A DNA stretch of 64,000 nt from Aplidium turbinatum (taxonomy: Eukaryota > Chordata > Ascidiacea > Aplousobranchia > Polyclinidae), in NCBI GenBank assembly GCA_918807975.1, contig OU964925.1, forward strand, positions 31,407,608 through 31,471,607, written 5' to 3'. The notes under the pieces are model-generated. The model was not told the origin of the DNA. It was given only the letters and a program-made list of their open reading frames with translations, and made no database searches. A program made the position numbers and the translations under genes. Shown piece by piece: positions 1 to 12,700 of the stretch (its first letter is position 1; each line of letters begins with the position of its first letter).

Positions 1-235
1 AGGTCCACCAAGATTACTCCCGCTTTGTTGCCCTTCTCGAAACTTTTCTCTATATCCTTGGTCTGCTTGATGAGTCGTACAGCGTCCGTGTCGAAATCCA
101 GCTTGTTCTTTTTGTAGCTGGGGATCAACAACTGGCTCGAGTATAGTTCGCAGGAACCGTTTCAGGATCTTGTATGGGACGCAGAGTAGTGATATTGGTT
201 GATAGCTCTTGGGATTATCAGCTGGCTTGTTTGGT
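1..235 (-). mobile_element. LINE reverse transcriptase fragment
   Basis: The minus strand encodes finger/palm motifs of a non-LTR reverse transcriptase: a block like PKSYQPISLLCVPYKILKR, then EQAGFRHGRCTT, then, in a shifted frame, IEKSFEKGNKAGVILVD. These are typical of Jockey/CR1-like LINEs. At least one frameshift is visible and the element runs off the left edge of the window, so it is a decayed fragment. The clade is an inference from motif style only. Confidence 0.75.
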
Positions 236-404
236 TACTTTAATCAAAATAACTTTAATAATAATTTAATAAGAATTACTTTACTAAGAATAACAATTGA
301 AAGACATTCAACAAATAAATTGACTGGTCTGGGGTCAATGCAAATTAAGTTTTAAACCAAAGATCGTTGATACAGCAACAGTATATTTGCCGCATCACGA
401 TACG

Positions 405-495
405 CCCAAGACAGCAACATTCGTCATTTTTATATTGATTCAACGGCTGCAGACGTTGAATTAATACAAAAAAATGACAAGTTTTGCTGTCTGGG
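405..495. repeat. Short hairpin MITE, TIR CCCAAGACAGCAA
   Basis: A near-perfect inverted repeat of about 40 bp per arm begins CCCAAGACAGCAA and ends TTTTGCTGTCTGGG, with a small GC-rich centre. A shorter relative lies near 35109-35165 (CCCAGGCAGCA to TGCTGTCTGGG). This looks like a tiny non-autonomous palindromic element; its superfamily cannot be told from the sequence. Confidence 0.5.
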
Positions 496-563
496 ACAAT
501 ACTCATACATATCACATTTTATCTACAACAAAGAAAGCATAGATACGTCATAAAGAAACTTAC

Positions 564-874
564 TTTTAAAATCATTGTGGGCGTCGTATCCTTCAAAGGG
601 GGCGACTGGGTAGATGTCGCTTTCGTCACTTCCCTCGTTGTCCGATGTAACCGCAGTTTCATCGCTTTTGCCAGAAACTTCAACGACGGTGGGATCTTCA
701 ACATCTTCATTTTCATCATCACTAAATTCATTTTCATCATGACTAAACTTATCTTTCAGATCATCATCATCGGCATCAAAACCGTCAGCGTCAAGTTTTT
801 GCTCTTGAACTACTTTACTGGCAACTTCGTTGGTAAGTTCTTCACGGCTCCAATAGCTTTGCTCGTTGAACAAT
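564..874 (-). CDS. Acidic low-complexity coding exon, unknown gene
   Basis: This is a 311-nt open stretch on the minus strand, preceded by a plausible acceptor (TTTAG at 875-879) and followed by a strong donor (GTAAGT, 558-563). It starts in phase 2 and ends in phase 1. The peptide begins LFNEQSYWSREELTNEVASK and is very rich in Asp and Glu (DADDDDLKDK, DENEFSDDENEDVEDP). It ends with a less acidic segment, IYPVAPFEGYDAHNDFK, that holds two tyrosines. I do not recognise the family. It could be a cytoplasmic tail or a disordered nuclear segment. No partner exon was found with confidence between 875 and 3700 or below 560, so the gene is open at both ends. It lies 2.8 kb downstream of the mucin-like gene on the same strand, with no evidence that they are connected. 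Confidence 0.5.
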
Positions 875-879
875 CTAAA

Positions 880-2555
880 TAATCAAGTTAAGGTGTTACG
901 TTATATTATTGTAACTTCACAACCTGTACCCCCTCCACGAGGGAAAGTTCATCTATCAAATGGGTAAGTTTTATACCTGGTTTTATATAAGGAAAAATGG
1001 ACCATGATGAATGATCAAATCGTGTATGAATAAAGCTGATGGGGGTAATTTTGCCTTTGAAAAAGCGACGAGGGATAAACGAGGTAGAACCACCGTCATG
1101 CGGTATATTGTATATTGCGGTTCCCTCCTATGTTTCATTTATGCTCAACTTACATTTTGGTCTTGTTATGATACTCCCCACTGCAAATTGATCCCCTCTG
1201 GTTGCAAAGACTGTCTAGGGATCGGTAGCCTAGATATTAAGTCGATGACGTACTTTAATAAAGCAGCATAGCCTAACAGTGAATTATTTTAATGTTCATC
1301 AATTAGAGGCAAAACTGTTGAAAGAACAACATTGTATTTGTTCAATAGTTGGAAGACCAGTGTTAGGCTACAAGAAATTGAAAATATTATTTTCTCATCT
1401 CGCTACTCAATAGCAGTTCGTACAAAAGTCAATCGTCAATCGATTTCGAGTAATGGGTAGTGACAAATTTAAGTCATAAGTAGAGTAAACAACCGGAAAC
1501 AGACATTGCAGTCGGCTGCAGCGTGGGTCAGGTGTACGTCGGAAGGCGTACACCGATGCATAGCGCTCAAGTCCGCTTTCCCGCAATGCAGGATAAAGAT
1601 AATAAAACAAAACAAAAAACAGTCTGTCCCTTTCATCGCTCACTTCCCTGACGTTGCCAATAAGCAAACGGGTGCTTTGGGTCTTACTGGCATGCTGGGC
1701 TTAATCATTAATCTGGGTTTACTACTTTCTGGGAACTACCAGCTTCCAACATAACAGACGCGCTTTGGACAACAACTTTTCGCATGTTGCCGTCCTTGTC
1801 TGATGAGTGCCGTGAAGTGCTGCTCGAAAAACGATACCGCCATGTTGTTGGACAACATATTGTCAACATTAAAATCTCATAAAAAGCGTTAAAACTCCAC
1901 AGCATACAAGTAATAACATGGCAGAGGTAGTGTGTCCTGACAATACCAAGAACCTGGAATAGAAGTATTCAACGTTTTGATCGCTTGAGCCTCAGAGATT
2001 TCCTGCCATGGCATCCTATAGTGGAAATGTCACCTCATGGCAAATCACAACAAGCGGTTGGTTGCAGAAATGGTGCTGACTTTATTGCCAAGCAACGATT
2101 GTGACGTCATAATCCCAGATCAATGAAGGCGCCTCCATTTGCTGACGAAACCATATAAAGGGATTTTATCAACAATGTCGCCGCGCTGGTTTGTTATTGT
2201 GGTCGAAATGGGAACGCCTTAAAAGATGCGACCAGGCGACCTCAGTTCAATCTTTGCTGGGCTCCCAGTAAGGTACCGAAGTTTCAGGATTAGCAACAAG
2301 AAATCGAACTAACTTGTAAAAGAGCTGAATAACTAGACATTGTAGTACAAGTAATGATCGTAGTTTCAGTGGGTTCTCTATCAGTAACATACGCTACAAT
2401 CACTGGATCGAGGTGCTGGCAGCTCCCAGAGACCTTGTTTCAACAGTTGCTTCAAATGGTGTTTTAAAAGTGTTCTTACTTTTTCTCAGTGTTTGACATA
2501 ATTATAAACTAGGCTATTGAAGTCAAAGTGCAAGCTTTAAGAGAACTATTTAGAG
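880..2555. other. Intergenic stretch with no recognised feature
   Basis: Several short open frames occur on both strands (for example 1407-1667 minus), but none has splice context or motif support. I see nothing identifiable here. Confidence 0.4.
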
Positions 2556-2993
2556 CAGGGGTTCTCAACCTTTTTTTACACCATGGCCCCCTTTGAAAAT
2601 TTTGAAAAATCAATGGCCCCCCCTATTTTTTCAACCTTTTGAAAAAATGGAGAAACGTCATTTTAATTAAAAAACTTGTTTATATAGTAACCGGTACTTA
2701 GAATGATAAAATGATATAAATACAACACACAATAAACATGATATAGTACATTAAGTAGTTATTACATATGTTGTTAATATGATAGTTGAGCTTGTTTTTG
2801 CAGTATTTTTATTAATATGTAGCCTATTAGTATTTTTATTAAAGTTTAATTTATTTCTTTTGTTATATAGTGTTGGAGAGGACTTAGAGATGATAAATTA
2901 AAAAAATTATTATTTTTCAAATTTTTCTATGGCCCCCTTGAAAAAGGTTTATGGCCCACTAGGGGGCCATGGCCCCCAGGTTGGGAACCCCTG
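2556..2993. mobile_element. hAT-like MITE, TIR CAGGGGTTCTCAACC
   Basis: The element begins CAGGGGTTCTCAACC and ends GGTTGGGAACCCCTG, with matching GGCCCCC-rich subterminal segments on both sides (about 438 bp). The interior is AT-rich with no coding potential. The terminal sequence is typical of non-autonomous hAT elements. No convincing 8-bp target duplication is visible, so the exact ends are slightly uncertain. Confidence 0.7.
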
Positions 2994-3194
2994 TTTTTGT
3001 TAACAATGCGTTGTTGTGATCTCATAACTTCAATCAATCACTAAGTATGACGCATGTTTGGGCGGAAAAAACAATTTAAAACTTTTGATCTTTCCATTTA
3101 GCTTTCTCGCACTCACTCCATGAAAGTAGAAAATGTTCAACTGAACAGCGACGTTTATCCTCGTGGGGTTTGGTCGCGCTCAAGTCAAAAAGTA

Positions 3195-3318
3195 CAGAGA
3201 AGGCAGACAGCCTTTGTGGCCACTTTAACTGTCTTGTCAACATGAGCCACGTGTCCTAGGTGGGTGTCAAACCGACGACCTTCGATCAGACAGCCTCATC
3301 ACTGGGTCATGCAGCCGA
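3195..3318 (-). mobile_element. tRNA-derived SINE fragment
   Basis: On the minus strand a head of the type TCGGCTGCATGACCCAG is followed by a B-box-like GGTTTGACACC about 30 nt later. It resembles the heads of the SINEs at 45341, 49811 and 54652. It is diverged, and its 3' part is not clearly bounded. Confidence 0.5.
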
Positions 3319-3717
3319 CCAAACAAGCAGCGCAATTTCCTGTGGTATGTTCGCAGTGTTGCCGAACGGTTTGTTCATCAACGTTTCAAAGTTTGAAGTC
3401 AGTTCATAGTCAAGGACTTCAGTCTTCCCTTCCTCGGGACAGCGGCCTGGTCCTGAACTATTCAGAACAGGTAGCCAGCATCCATTATATTATCCAATTC
3501 ACTTGTATAGTTAACAGGTTAAGGTCCTGGTTAAATTTGAAGCATCCACGCTGTGTTGCTCAGCAACATGCCACGCAATATCAATGGTTTTGACGTTACT
3601 TTGATTTAGTTTATGACGTTAAAATGACGTTATTTTACTCTACATCAACTGCTGTGAATGTGATGACTAAAATCTATCCTGACAATGATTTGAGATCCTT
3701 GAGGAGTGCGGAGGCTC

Positions 3718-6700
3718 TCACATTGGTTCAGGAATTGGAAATGGATCCAGAGCAGCAATAGGAGGAGGAGATGGAGATGATCTTCTACTGAGGCTGGAAC
3801 TCGGCTTCCGTGGAGTGGCGATGGGGTTAGATATGGTGGAGGTCTCCAGCCGTGGCTGTGTCATAACAAAGGAGTGATTAAATGCGTGCCTACGTATAAC
3901 TAGTAGTGCAGGCAAGGTTGTTAAGTTAAGAAATTTGCTCTTTTTTAACTGAAATTTTGCTTGATTGCATGTCTGCTGGTAGAACCCGTTTGTACAGAAC
4001 CATAGTTGCACAAAGAAATTCCTCAAATGGATTTTGGCTAACTTATGAGTGGTCTGGCTGGTCGAAGCATATTATAACTTCAAATAATTACCAGTTTGAA
4101 CTTTTAAAAAGTCTTCCCAATTGAAAAATAAACACTCTTTTTCCAATTTACAATTCCCAGGTTTTTCTTTTCACACAAAACAAAGCAACAACATTTTGAT
4201 AATCCGTGGACGTATTCTTGCAACAAAACCTCACCTGTTCGAAGCTATCACTTCGTTTTGATTTTCTTTTCCAACACCAGCAAGCGATAATGACCAAGAG
4301 AAGAATAAAAAGAACACCAAACAAAATAGCCAAAGCCACCAGCCATGGAGGATACACTTCAACTTCCATTGTAAGAACAATAGAAGGGCAAGAGGTTGAA
4401 TCGGTAGAGTCTACTTCGAGAGTTGCTACCAAAGTGCTGGCAGTTGTCGCCAGAGTAGATGCAACAGTTGATTCAAACGTTGTTTCAGCAGTTGTTTCAA
4501 CAGTAGATTCAGAAGTTGTTTCAACAGTTGTTTCAACAGTAGATTCAGAAGTTGTTTCAACAGTTGTATCTGGAGTTGATACAAAAGTTGTGTCAGCTGT
4601 TGACGTGAAAGTTTCAGTAGTTGTTGGAGGCATGGTCGTTGCTACTTCCGGGTAGCCTGAAAATAAATACAGATCTGGTTCAACAACTATTGATGACAAT
4701 CCTATTTTGTGACATTGTCTTCCGCGTGTCTCGGAAGGCGCAGTGGTGCACGGTACTTAAAAAGAGGCCACTATTTAGAAAAGAGTTTGGAGTTCCATTG
4801 GGAGGATTCATAATTCAGAAAGATACACAGATGTGAGTTGGGGTTTAAAGCTTTTTGGGTTGTGGGCTTTTTTATGGTGTGGTTACCACAAATAGTGTAA
4901 ATGAGGGAGGTCAAATACCCCTAACTGATAAGAAATAACCTGAGGAATAAAGGGTCACAAAACAAAAGCTCAGAAACCTAAGAATTTTTACGTTGAATTG
5001 CGATTATTGGAATGAATTGCCATTCGTTGATTGCAGCAGTAATTAAGTAACCAAGTAGTAAAGTATTATTGAAACATTGCCTACATCCAATTTTGAAGAG
5101 GTAACTTTTAATTGAAGAAGGTCGCCAGAAACAAACAATCTGCATGTTTTAGTTTCAGAAACTTTAAAGTTTAATATCATAAGATAGGCAACCTACCAAC
5201 ATGTCTATTACACAAAACGCAGTATCTTGAAAAACATCAGTTTAAATTAAATTAATTCTGGTCTACACAACAGTAGGCTACAAGTCTACTAGTTAGAGAG
5301 CCCAGACCGATTCAATTCCACTTTCAAACAAAAGGTTTGATATTTGGGTTTAGAAAACCTTGATGTTCTGATTAAGAAAAATTAATTAAGGTTTTCTAAC
5401 TGTGCGTTAAGAAAAAAGTCTCCAAACTTGCTCTAAAACAGGGTTGTCAAATTAAACATATCTAAAAACAAACATGTTTTCAGATATGATTGTGAGGTAT
5501 CCCACCCAGCTGTGTTCAGTGTTAAGGAAATTTCTACTGAAGTTGTTGAAAAGTATTCAATAGTTAAAAAGCATTAATTGTTATTGTAAATGTAATATCT
5601 TGTAATTATTTCTGGCTCTATCCGCGAGTGTGGCAAGATGGAATATACTGCAGACCACACCATCTGTAACTACACCATCTCTACCATGCGTCAAATGGTG
5701 TACGTGGTCTGTGCAAACTTGATGACGCATCAATTCAGTGACTTCTCGACACCTACCCAAACATCTAACCCGAGTCACCAGGTGATAAAAGACAGAACCC
5801 GTTGGAGCATCAAAGAAATGGTTTACACGAAGAAGAAGATTGTGTAGAATTTAGATTATTGTTAAACAAACATTTTAAAATTTACATTAAAATCTTTAAA
5901 TGAACGTTAAATGCTCCACAGACCAACTTTTTTATACACACTCCAGACTATCTTGAACTATCTTTTAGTTTCTATAAGTAGATGAACGCTCCTAAAACAC
6001 TTGTGTAGTGTATATACAATTGTGAATACAACTTATAATGGGGATCATGCATGAAACATTTGCTGAGTGTGCCTCCACAATGAGGTAATGTTACCAGAGC
6101 GGCCCACGCGATTTATAAGTTTGACAAGCTTTTCTAAAATGTTTTGCATGCATGGCGTTGTTAGGACAATGTTTTGCACTCTGTTGATATTTCAACAGTT
6201 CTAAAAAATACGAATTTGTAAATAAAGGACTTTTTTATTTCAACCCTTCGTATACAGGTTGATCTCTAACACAAGAAAGCCAATCCTGTCGCGGCTTAGA
6301 AATTATCTTTTTCTTGATCAGAACACTAAGATATACTGAACCCAAAATAAGCATCAAACCTACTTAAAAGTGTAATTGAATCGATCTGGCTCTCTGACTA
6401 CACAGGAGAGGAGCAGATGGCAACATTGTACATGGTGTCGTGAAGTTCTGTTCTGTTGCTTTAGGCTTTATTTTGATTGCGGCGGCACCGCTCACATGAT
6501 TGTAAGGTAGCATCTTTCTTTACAACTTTGTTGAGTTGCCATTAACAAGTTGCTTGTGTTGAAGTAGGGTGGTGCTGGTATAGTTTTCTGTTGCTGTTAC
6601 GTGAAGGTATATTTATGTTCTGATATGTTTTTCAGTTTATTAAAGCCTTTAAATGATGTCATTCACTTTCGTTAGTTAATTCTATTCGTTACACATGGCA

Positions 6701-9700
6701 CCTGCACTTACGGTAAGTCGGTCTTTGTACAAACGCTTGCAAGGCAAACGCACAAAGCTGCATGTCTAATGGGCTATTCATCTCGTGACACAAGGTGTCG
6801 TCGGCGAGGTCAATCGGCAAAGGTTCGTTGGTAGAGGGGGAGTCGATGGCAAGAAACAACACCGTGATGTCACAATCAGCATTGGGAACAATCTTGCAAA
6901 CCTGAACAGGAATTTTTTGCAGATTGTTATGAAAAGTATCATGCTGATATACAGCAGGATTGCTGATATACAGCAGGATTGCTGATATACATCAGGATTG
7001 CTGATATACATCAGGATTGCTGATATACAGCAGGATTGCTGATATACAGCAGGATTTCTGGGAGCTCTGGCCTGTGGATCGGACGTAACAAACATACCAG
7101 AACACTTAGTTACCCATCATTGCATTCGACCTAAAGTGTAAATGTCAAGTTTTCACTCTACAGCCAAATTGGACTTTATATCACGCATTGACACTTAGTA
7201 ATAGTTTCTTTCATAGTTCCATTTAAAGTATTGTATTTCTTAGCACCACCAACACACCGAAGAAGCGAAGGTGGCAACATTAAACTTTCTTTTCCAAAAA
7301 GAAGACAGTTTTAAATACCCAACACATACTAACCGCATAGCGACCGCTGGTATCATCAGACGCAAAGCATGTGCTTGTGTCTGGCACGCTCTGCACATAG
7401 CTCACATAGCTTAGTCCATCTTCAATGCGTCGAGAGAAGCTTCCCTGCTTCACGAGATCAGATGCCTCTGCTTGGTTGCCGACTTGTAAAACTCGTAGGT
7501 CTGAAAAATACACATTTTCTTTAAATATGAAAGACCCACATTAGTACAAATGGTTTGTTATTTAATAGCGCTGAAGATGAAGACAGTGCAAGTTTTGAAA
7601 GGTCTACTGAACATGAGTTTAGTATCTACATTTTGGGCTCTTTATTTTTTGATTAGATTGACCTGAGTTGAGTTCATTGATTGTCAAACTACTATCTTGC
7701 GTGTGCGGTTAGCTGTTTTCATGTTATGCCTTTACGGTTTTAGCATAATTTAAATTCCACAAATTAATGATGATAACAAACAGTGCTGGTACTATTTTCC
7801 ATAGAACCACATTTCGGTCTCAAACACGTCTTTACGTTCGTGCTTTGTCCCTTCTACCTTGTTGACATGTATTGTTGTCGCTGTGATGGTTAGCAAGAGA
7901 AATAAGCTGAGCTGGAGCATCACTTACCGTCCAACAAAACCTCGCCACTAAGGTCGAACGATAAACAGGTTTGCCATAAATTATTATTAACTGAATTATT
8001 TTCAATCATAGTTACTTTGAAAGACAAAAGAAAAGTAAAGTAGTTTTTTCCACTTTTGACAAAAGAAAACATTAATTAATCAAAGTTAAGAAGAAATTGA
8101 ACAAATTGTTTGTGTCACGATTTCTTTCTATCTCTTACCAGGAAAAAGACTTGGAAAGGTTCAATGACGTAGTTTAATGGGTTATAACCGAAAAGCAGTC
8201 AATTAAATTCACGGATAGTTCTACTAGTGAAATGATATATGAATACGCTTGAAGGACTCCAACGAATGGTTCACCACTTCCAGCAATTAATCAAAGTAAC
8301 AGTAAACAGCAATAGATTCCAATACTTGCAACTATTAATCGAGTTTAACGTAATCCACTCACAGCTTCTCATACAATTCTATTTTCAATCAGAAATTATA
8401 TTAGCATCAACTTTGCTTTACTCGTATTTAATAACTTCAACTCTCGATCAACAATAATCTTTGCATTTACTACCAACTGCCACTACTACAACAATGATCT
8501 CTCATCACCAACTCATCATAATAATCAACTCATCATAATAATCATTACGCAAATTACACCACTATTTATAGAAGGTCTTTCGGTATAGTAACTTCGAGAA
8601 GGTTACGTAATGTTACATCATAGGACTCATGGTTCTGTCAAGTTGCACTAAATCGTAAATAAGCCGAAGTTTCTAGATTGTCACGTAGGGAAAATGATTC
8701 TAGAAAATACATTGCATAATAATGATTTCGCAATCAGAGATCCATTGGTAAACATCCTTGTGACATCATGACAAACGATATTTGGTGATTGAGAAAACAA
8801 CAGAATGTTCGAGGTTCGCATCTTACAGAATGGTCCAGAACTACGTTACATAACAAAGATTCGCAATCAAAGGTTACTTCAGGTCATAACCGATAATAAC
8901 ACATCGCACCAGAATTTTACAATCAAAACAACACGCTCGTTGAAGACACAAAGCAGTCCATCGCGAGGCCTTGCACATTGATTGTGACAGTTTGGTTTCT
9001 TTAGAATGTTATTTTATAAGAGAACGCATGATCACCATTACTGCTGTCCACTGTCCAGGTACCGTATTTTACGGACCATAAAAAGCATTTTACATCCTTT
9101 TTTCCTTATAAATTGATCGTGCGCCTTAAAAGCCGGTGCGCCTTATGTATGAACAAAAAACTAATCAAAGCAATTTATTGACAGTGCGCCTTATAATCGG
9201 GTGCGCTTTATGGTCCGTAAAATACGGTAATTGCAAAATGAAGCAAGTCGAACTTTATAACCCCTTACCTATGGCTAAAAATTGTTCTGCAGTGCCGCAA
9301 ACTCTTGCGGAAACTAAAGTTACTTCTGTAGTGGCAATACTTTGAAGTCTGAGGTAACCCATAAGCACATCCGATCTGGCCTGAAGGAGACCCGCCGCGT
9401 ATGCGCCCGAGACGACTGTAGAGGAAGAGTCCGCCGTGATTTCTTCGATCACGTAAAACTGTACGTTCACCAAAGGAAGAAATACTGCAGTTGCAGTGAT
9501 CTAAACATAACACCCAAAATTGAAACCGTATATGTTTCAGAACAGATTATACTCCAAAGATCATTCTTTTGTCACAAGCATGCCCATTGTTTGTGTTACA
9601 AAACTGAAATCGCAAATCAATGCAGATAAAAACTGGTATTTAATACAGCAGCAAGTATCACTGTTTGATGCAGGGTAGAGCATAAATACATTATGTTAAA

Positions 9701-12700
9701 TAAATCACAATCTCAACTAAAACCTCATGTTGTTTCAATTTGTGAATGTTCTGTCTCAAGTACAATGCAAGTGGTGCTATCTATAACCGCAAAGCAAGCA
9801 TAAACTTACGACTATGGCAAGAGCAAGCCCAAAAGCAAGCAAACTTACTCACCAAAACTCTATAAGTTACACCTCGTGAGTTGTCAGCAATGAAAGCACC
9901 AGTAGAACGACGCCGCCTAATGGTGGAGAGTAGGGAAAGAGACGCATTAGTGTAAGCTTGCACCAGTGCAAAGGCAATTTTCTGATTCTGATCGTCGAGC
10001 GAAGATGTTGTTTCGAACTCTAAAATATGAAGTTTCATTGTAATGATATCACAACAACAGTTTACAGTTTCAAATAAGCTTTTACTTTAATGACGTGAAT
10101 TTATTACAAAAAAATCTCAGAGATACCTACTTACTTCAAGGTGGAAACATACAGAAGAAAAACAACTTTTTTGTATGCATTTGTCACTGTTTTTCACACC
10201 TTCCTCTGTAAATAGATTTGACATGCAAAAGCAGGGGTTCAGCTTATTATGGCTGTTTGAGCCAAATACTGTGCCTTACATTAAACGAAGAGTCACAATA
10301 AGCAAACTTTAAAATAATACAGCATAAAAATTGGAGGTTCTTTTTATTCCAAGAATCATACGAAGCTAAGTTTCAAACCTTAACCACTCAAAAGTCAGCA
10401 CAGGATTAAACTCTTCGAATAATCTTTTACCTTCCCATTAACAATTTGTCAGTCACGAACACCTTTCCCTGCACTTGGCTAAAAATCTATTATTATTCAC
10501 CTTTCATCATTTGATGCCTTTTCTGTAATGGCTGCTGCTCTCTTTTCTGCTTGCAGTTCTCTCCCTCCCTTCAGCTATCATCGCAACATCGTTTGTCTCA
10601 CATCAGGCAGCTTTGCAAATTCTCTTCAGATTTTATGAGGCTTGTCGTATTTGATTGAAATAAAATTTTGAACTGTTTTTATCAAACTGCGATGTCTTTA
10701 TGAGTTAAAATCAATAAAAATGATTTAAGATAATCATGTTTTGTTTTGCTCCCATTGTGACAACATGCAGTACACTGTGATGCAATACAACAGGCATCGA
10801 AGAGGGGACATAGAATCATTGAGTTAGCTGCTACCCTCATTTTGGCATACCATGAATGACTACAACTAGAATTGGAACAGAGAAACATGAGCTAACCAAC
10901 GCTTTGTTTGAAAGAAAAACTAATTATGTACAAATTGCAACAATTACATTGACACAAATGAAGATAAATGCCTCGCAAATTGTTTATTGTTCCACAAAAA
11001 AGCCACAATAACTACACAGCCACAACGAATGGAGGCCATAATAGGCACTAGGCAAAGCTCTCTAAATGGTTATAAGTTTGGTTAACATAAACTGTAAGAA
11101 CTCTTCTGGCAGCATGAGTAGCAACATTAATGAAATATGACCAAAATACCAAAATCATTTGCTGACAAATTGGCATATTAGAGCCACTCTAATTTTAGCT
11201 ATTCACTGAGCTTACACCAGCAAACTTACTTAAAAGAACAATTGAATTATCCAGTGGTTGTGCAACTGGTACAGTGGCATTGATGATTTCTGGAATTAGC
11301 AAATCGTCATCTGGAGGAAAAATTTAACGTTAGAAATATAACTCACTGATAAGATAAGCATAATCAGTTTTTTGAAAGCAGGTGCAAGAATTAGAAATCA
11401 GCAAAAATTTTGGTTTACAATTTACTCATTTTATAATGATTAGTTTGTTTACATGGAAATATGATATATGCAGTAAATTATTGAGATTAGAAAAAAATAC
11501 TGTAATTTACCAAGTATCATATTATACTAACTCTTAACTTTCAAATTAAAAAAGAGGGGGGTTTGCGACACTTTTTAACCTTGAATGGGCGTAAAGTCCA
11601 CAAGGGATCCACGTAAAGCAGTAATACTCCACGTAAATACTTAAAGCATTTAAAGCATCTAAATATAGTGAAAAAAATATTTGAAACAATTATAAGATTA
11701 ACTTTCACTCTGTTATTAATATACTAACTTTACAATTTTATCATCCGCGCCGACTTCAGGGGGGGGGGCGGCCCATAAATTTATGGTTGAGGGGCAACAA
11801 AAATGGTTATTACAAGTGGTGTTTCAAAGATAAAGACTTAAAGAATGCTGAAAGCGAAAAATAGCCTACGTTGCTTTTGCTGCAAAACAGCAGCTGATCG
11901 CATGGCTTTCTCATACTGTATGGAAATTTCAAAGTGTATAGATCAGTGTTTCTCAACCTTTTTTGGCCCAACGCCCCCTTCATGAACTAGCAAAATTTTA
12001 CCGCCCCCCAACAAAAACGATTAATTAAGAAAAAACGAAAAAAAAATACTATTAATACTACAAAAGTGCTTAAATGCCAAGCAGAGTGAATTACATCAAA
12101 TATAGGCTAGTTTATCAGTCTCTAAAACCCTCACAGCCTGTTTTACCCTAAAAAGGGGAATCATCAGAAGGTCCTTATTCAAATAGAATTATATTTATAT
12201 TAGAATCAGGACCTTTTGATGATGCCCCTTTTAGGGCGAAACAAGCTGTAACGATTTTAGAGACAAGTAACTATATTTGATAACAAGCAAATATATATTT
12301 GCGAGCATGAAAACAGTATAGGCCTACTGGTAGTCAGTGTGAACCTTGGGCTTGGTAAGAAAGTGCCAGTTTCTTCACATCTGGCGTAAAGCCAGTGTGA
12401 ACATTCGAAGATCACCTCTTATGGATATCATATGTCAAGTGGGTTTTTCTGTTTGGTAGGGGAACGTTCAAATATTACGTAACGCTTTTTTTCCGAATTT
12501 TTGACCCCCCCTTCCCCATGTAACGCCAACGTAACGCTTTTTTCAATCCCCCCCTCCCCCATGTAACGCTTTTTCACTACAAATTCAGCACAAAAACTAC
12601 CATTTCGTACTCGAAAGCGTTATGTAACGTTTTACTTGAACCCCCTCCCCCCCAATGTGACGCTAACGCAACGCTTTGCATAAACCCCCCTCCCCCTCGA

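Noticed and set aside
1407-1667. Minus-strand open frame of 86 codons as a partner exon for the acidic exon at 564-874.
   Set aside because: No splice sites with matching phase were found, and the composition is unlike the acidic exon.
1795-1835. CTGATGAG...GAAA resembling a hammerhead core.
   Set aside because: The bases between the two boxes do not form a proper stem II, and no Penelope-like sequence surrounds it. Chance is likely.
4206-4655. Plus-strand open frame of 149 codons over the mucin stalk.
   Set aside because: It is the antisense shadow of the Thr-rich coding repeat, which has splice support and a transmembrane segment on the minus strand.
6427-6700. Possible LTR ending TTCGTTACA next to a TGGCACC-like primer-binding site.
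   Set aside because: Only one copy is seen, no target duplication matches, and no internal coding follows. The similarity is too slight to call.
9265-9513. Alternative frame for exon 4 of the mucin-like gene, using the acceptor at 9501.
   Set aside because: That start would break the phase-1 chain (232 nt instead of 216 nt). The frame from the acceptor next to 9484 fits both neighbours.
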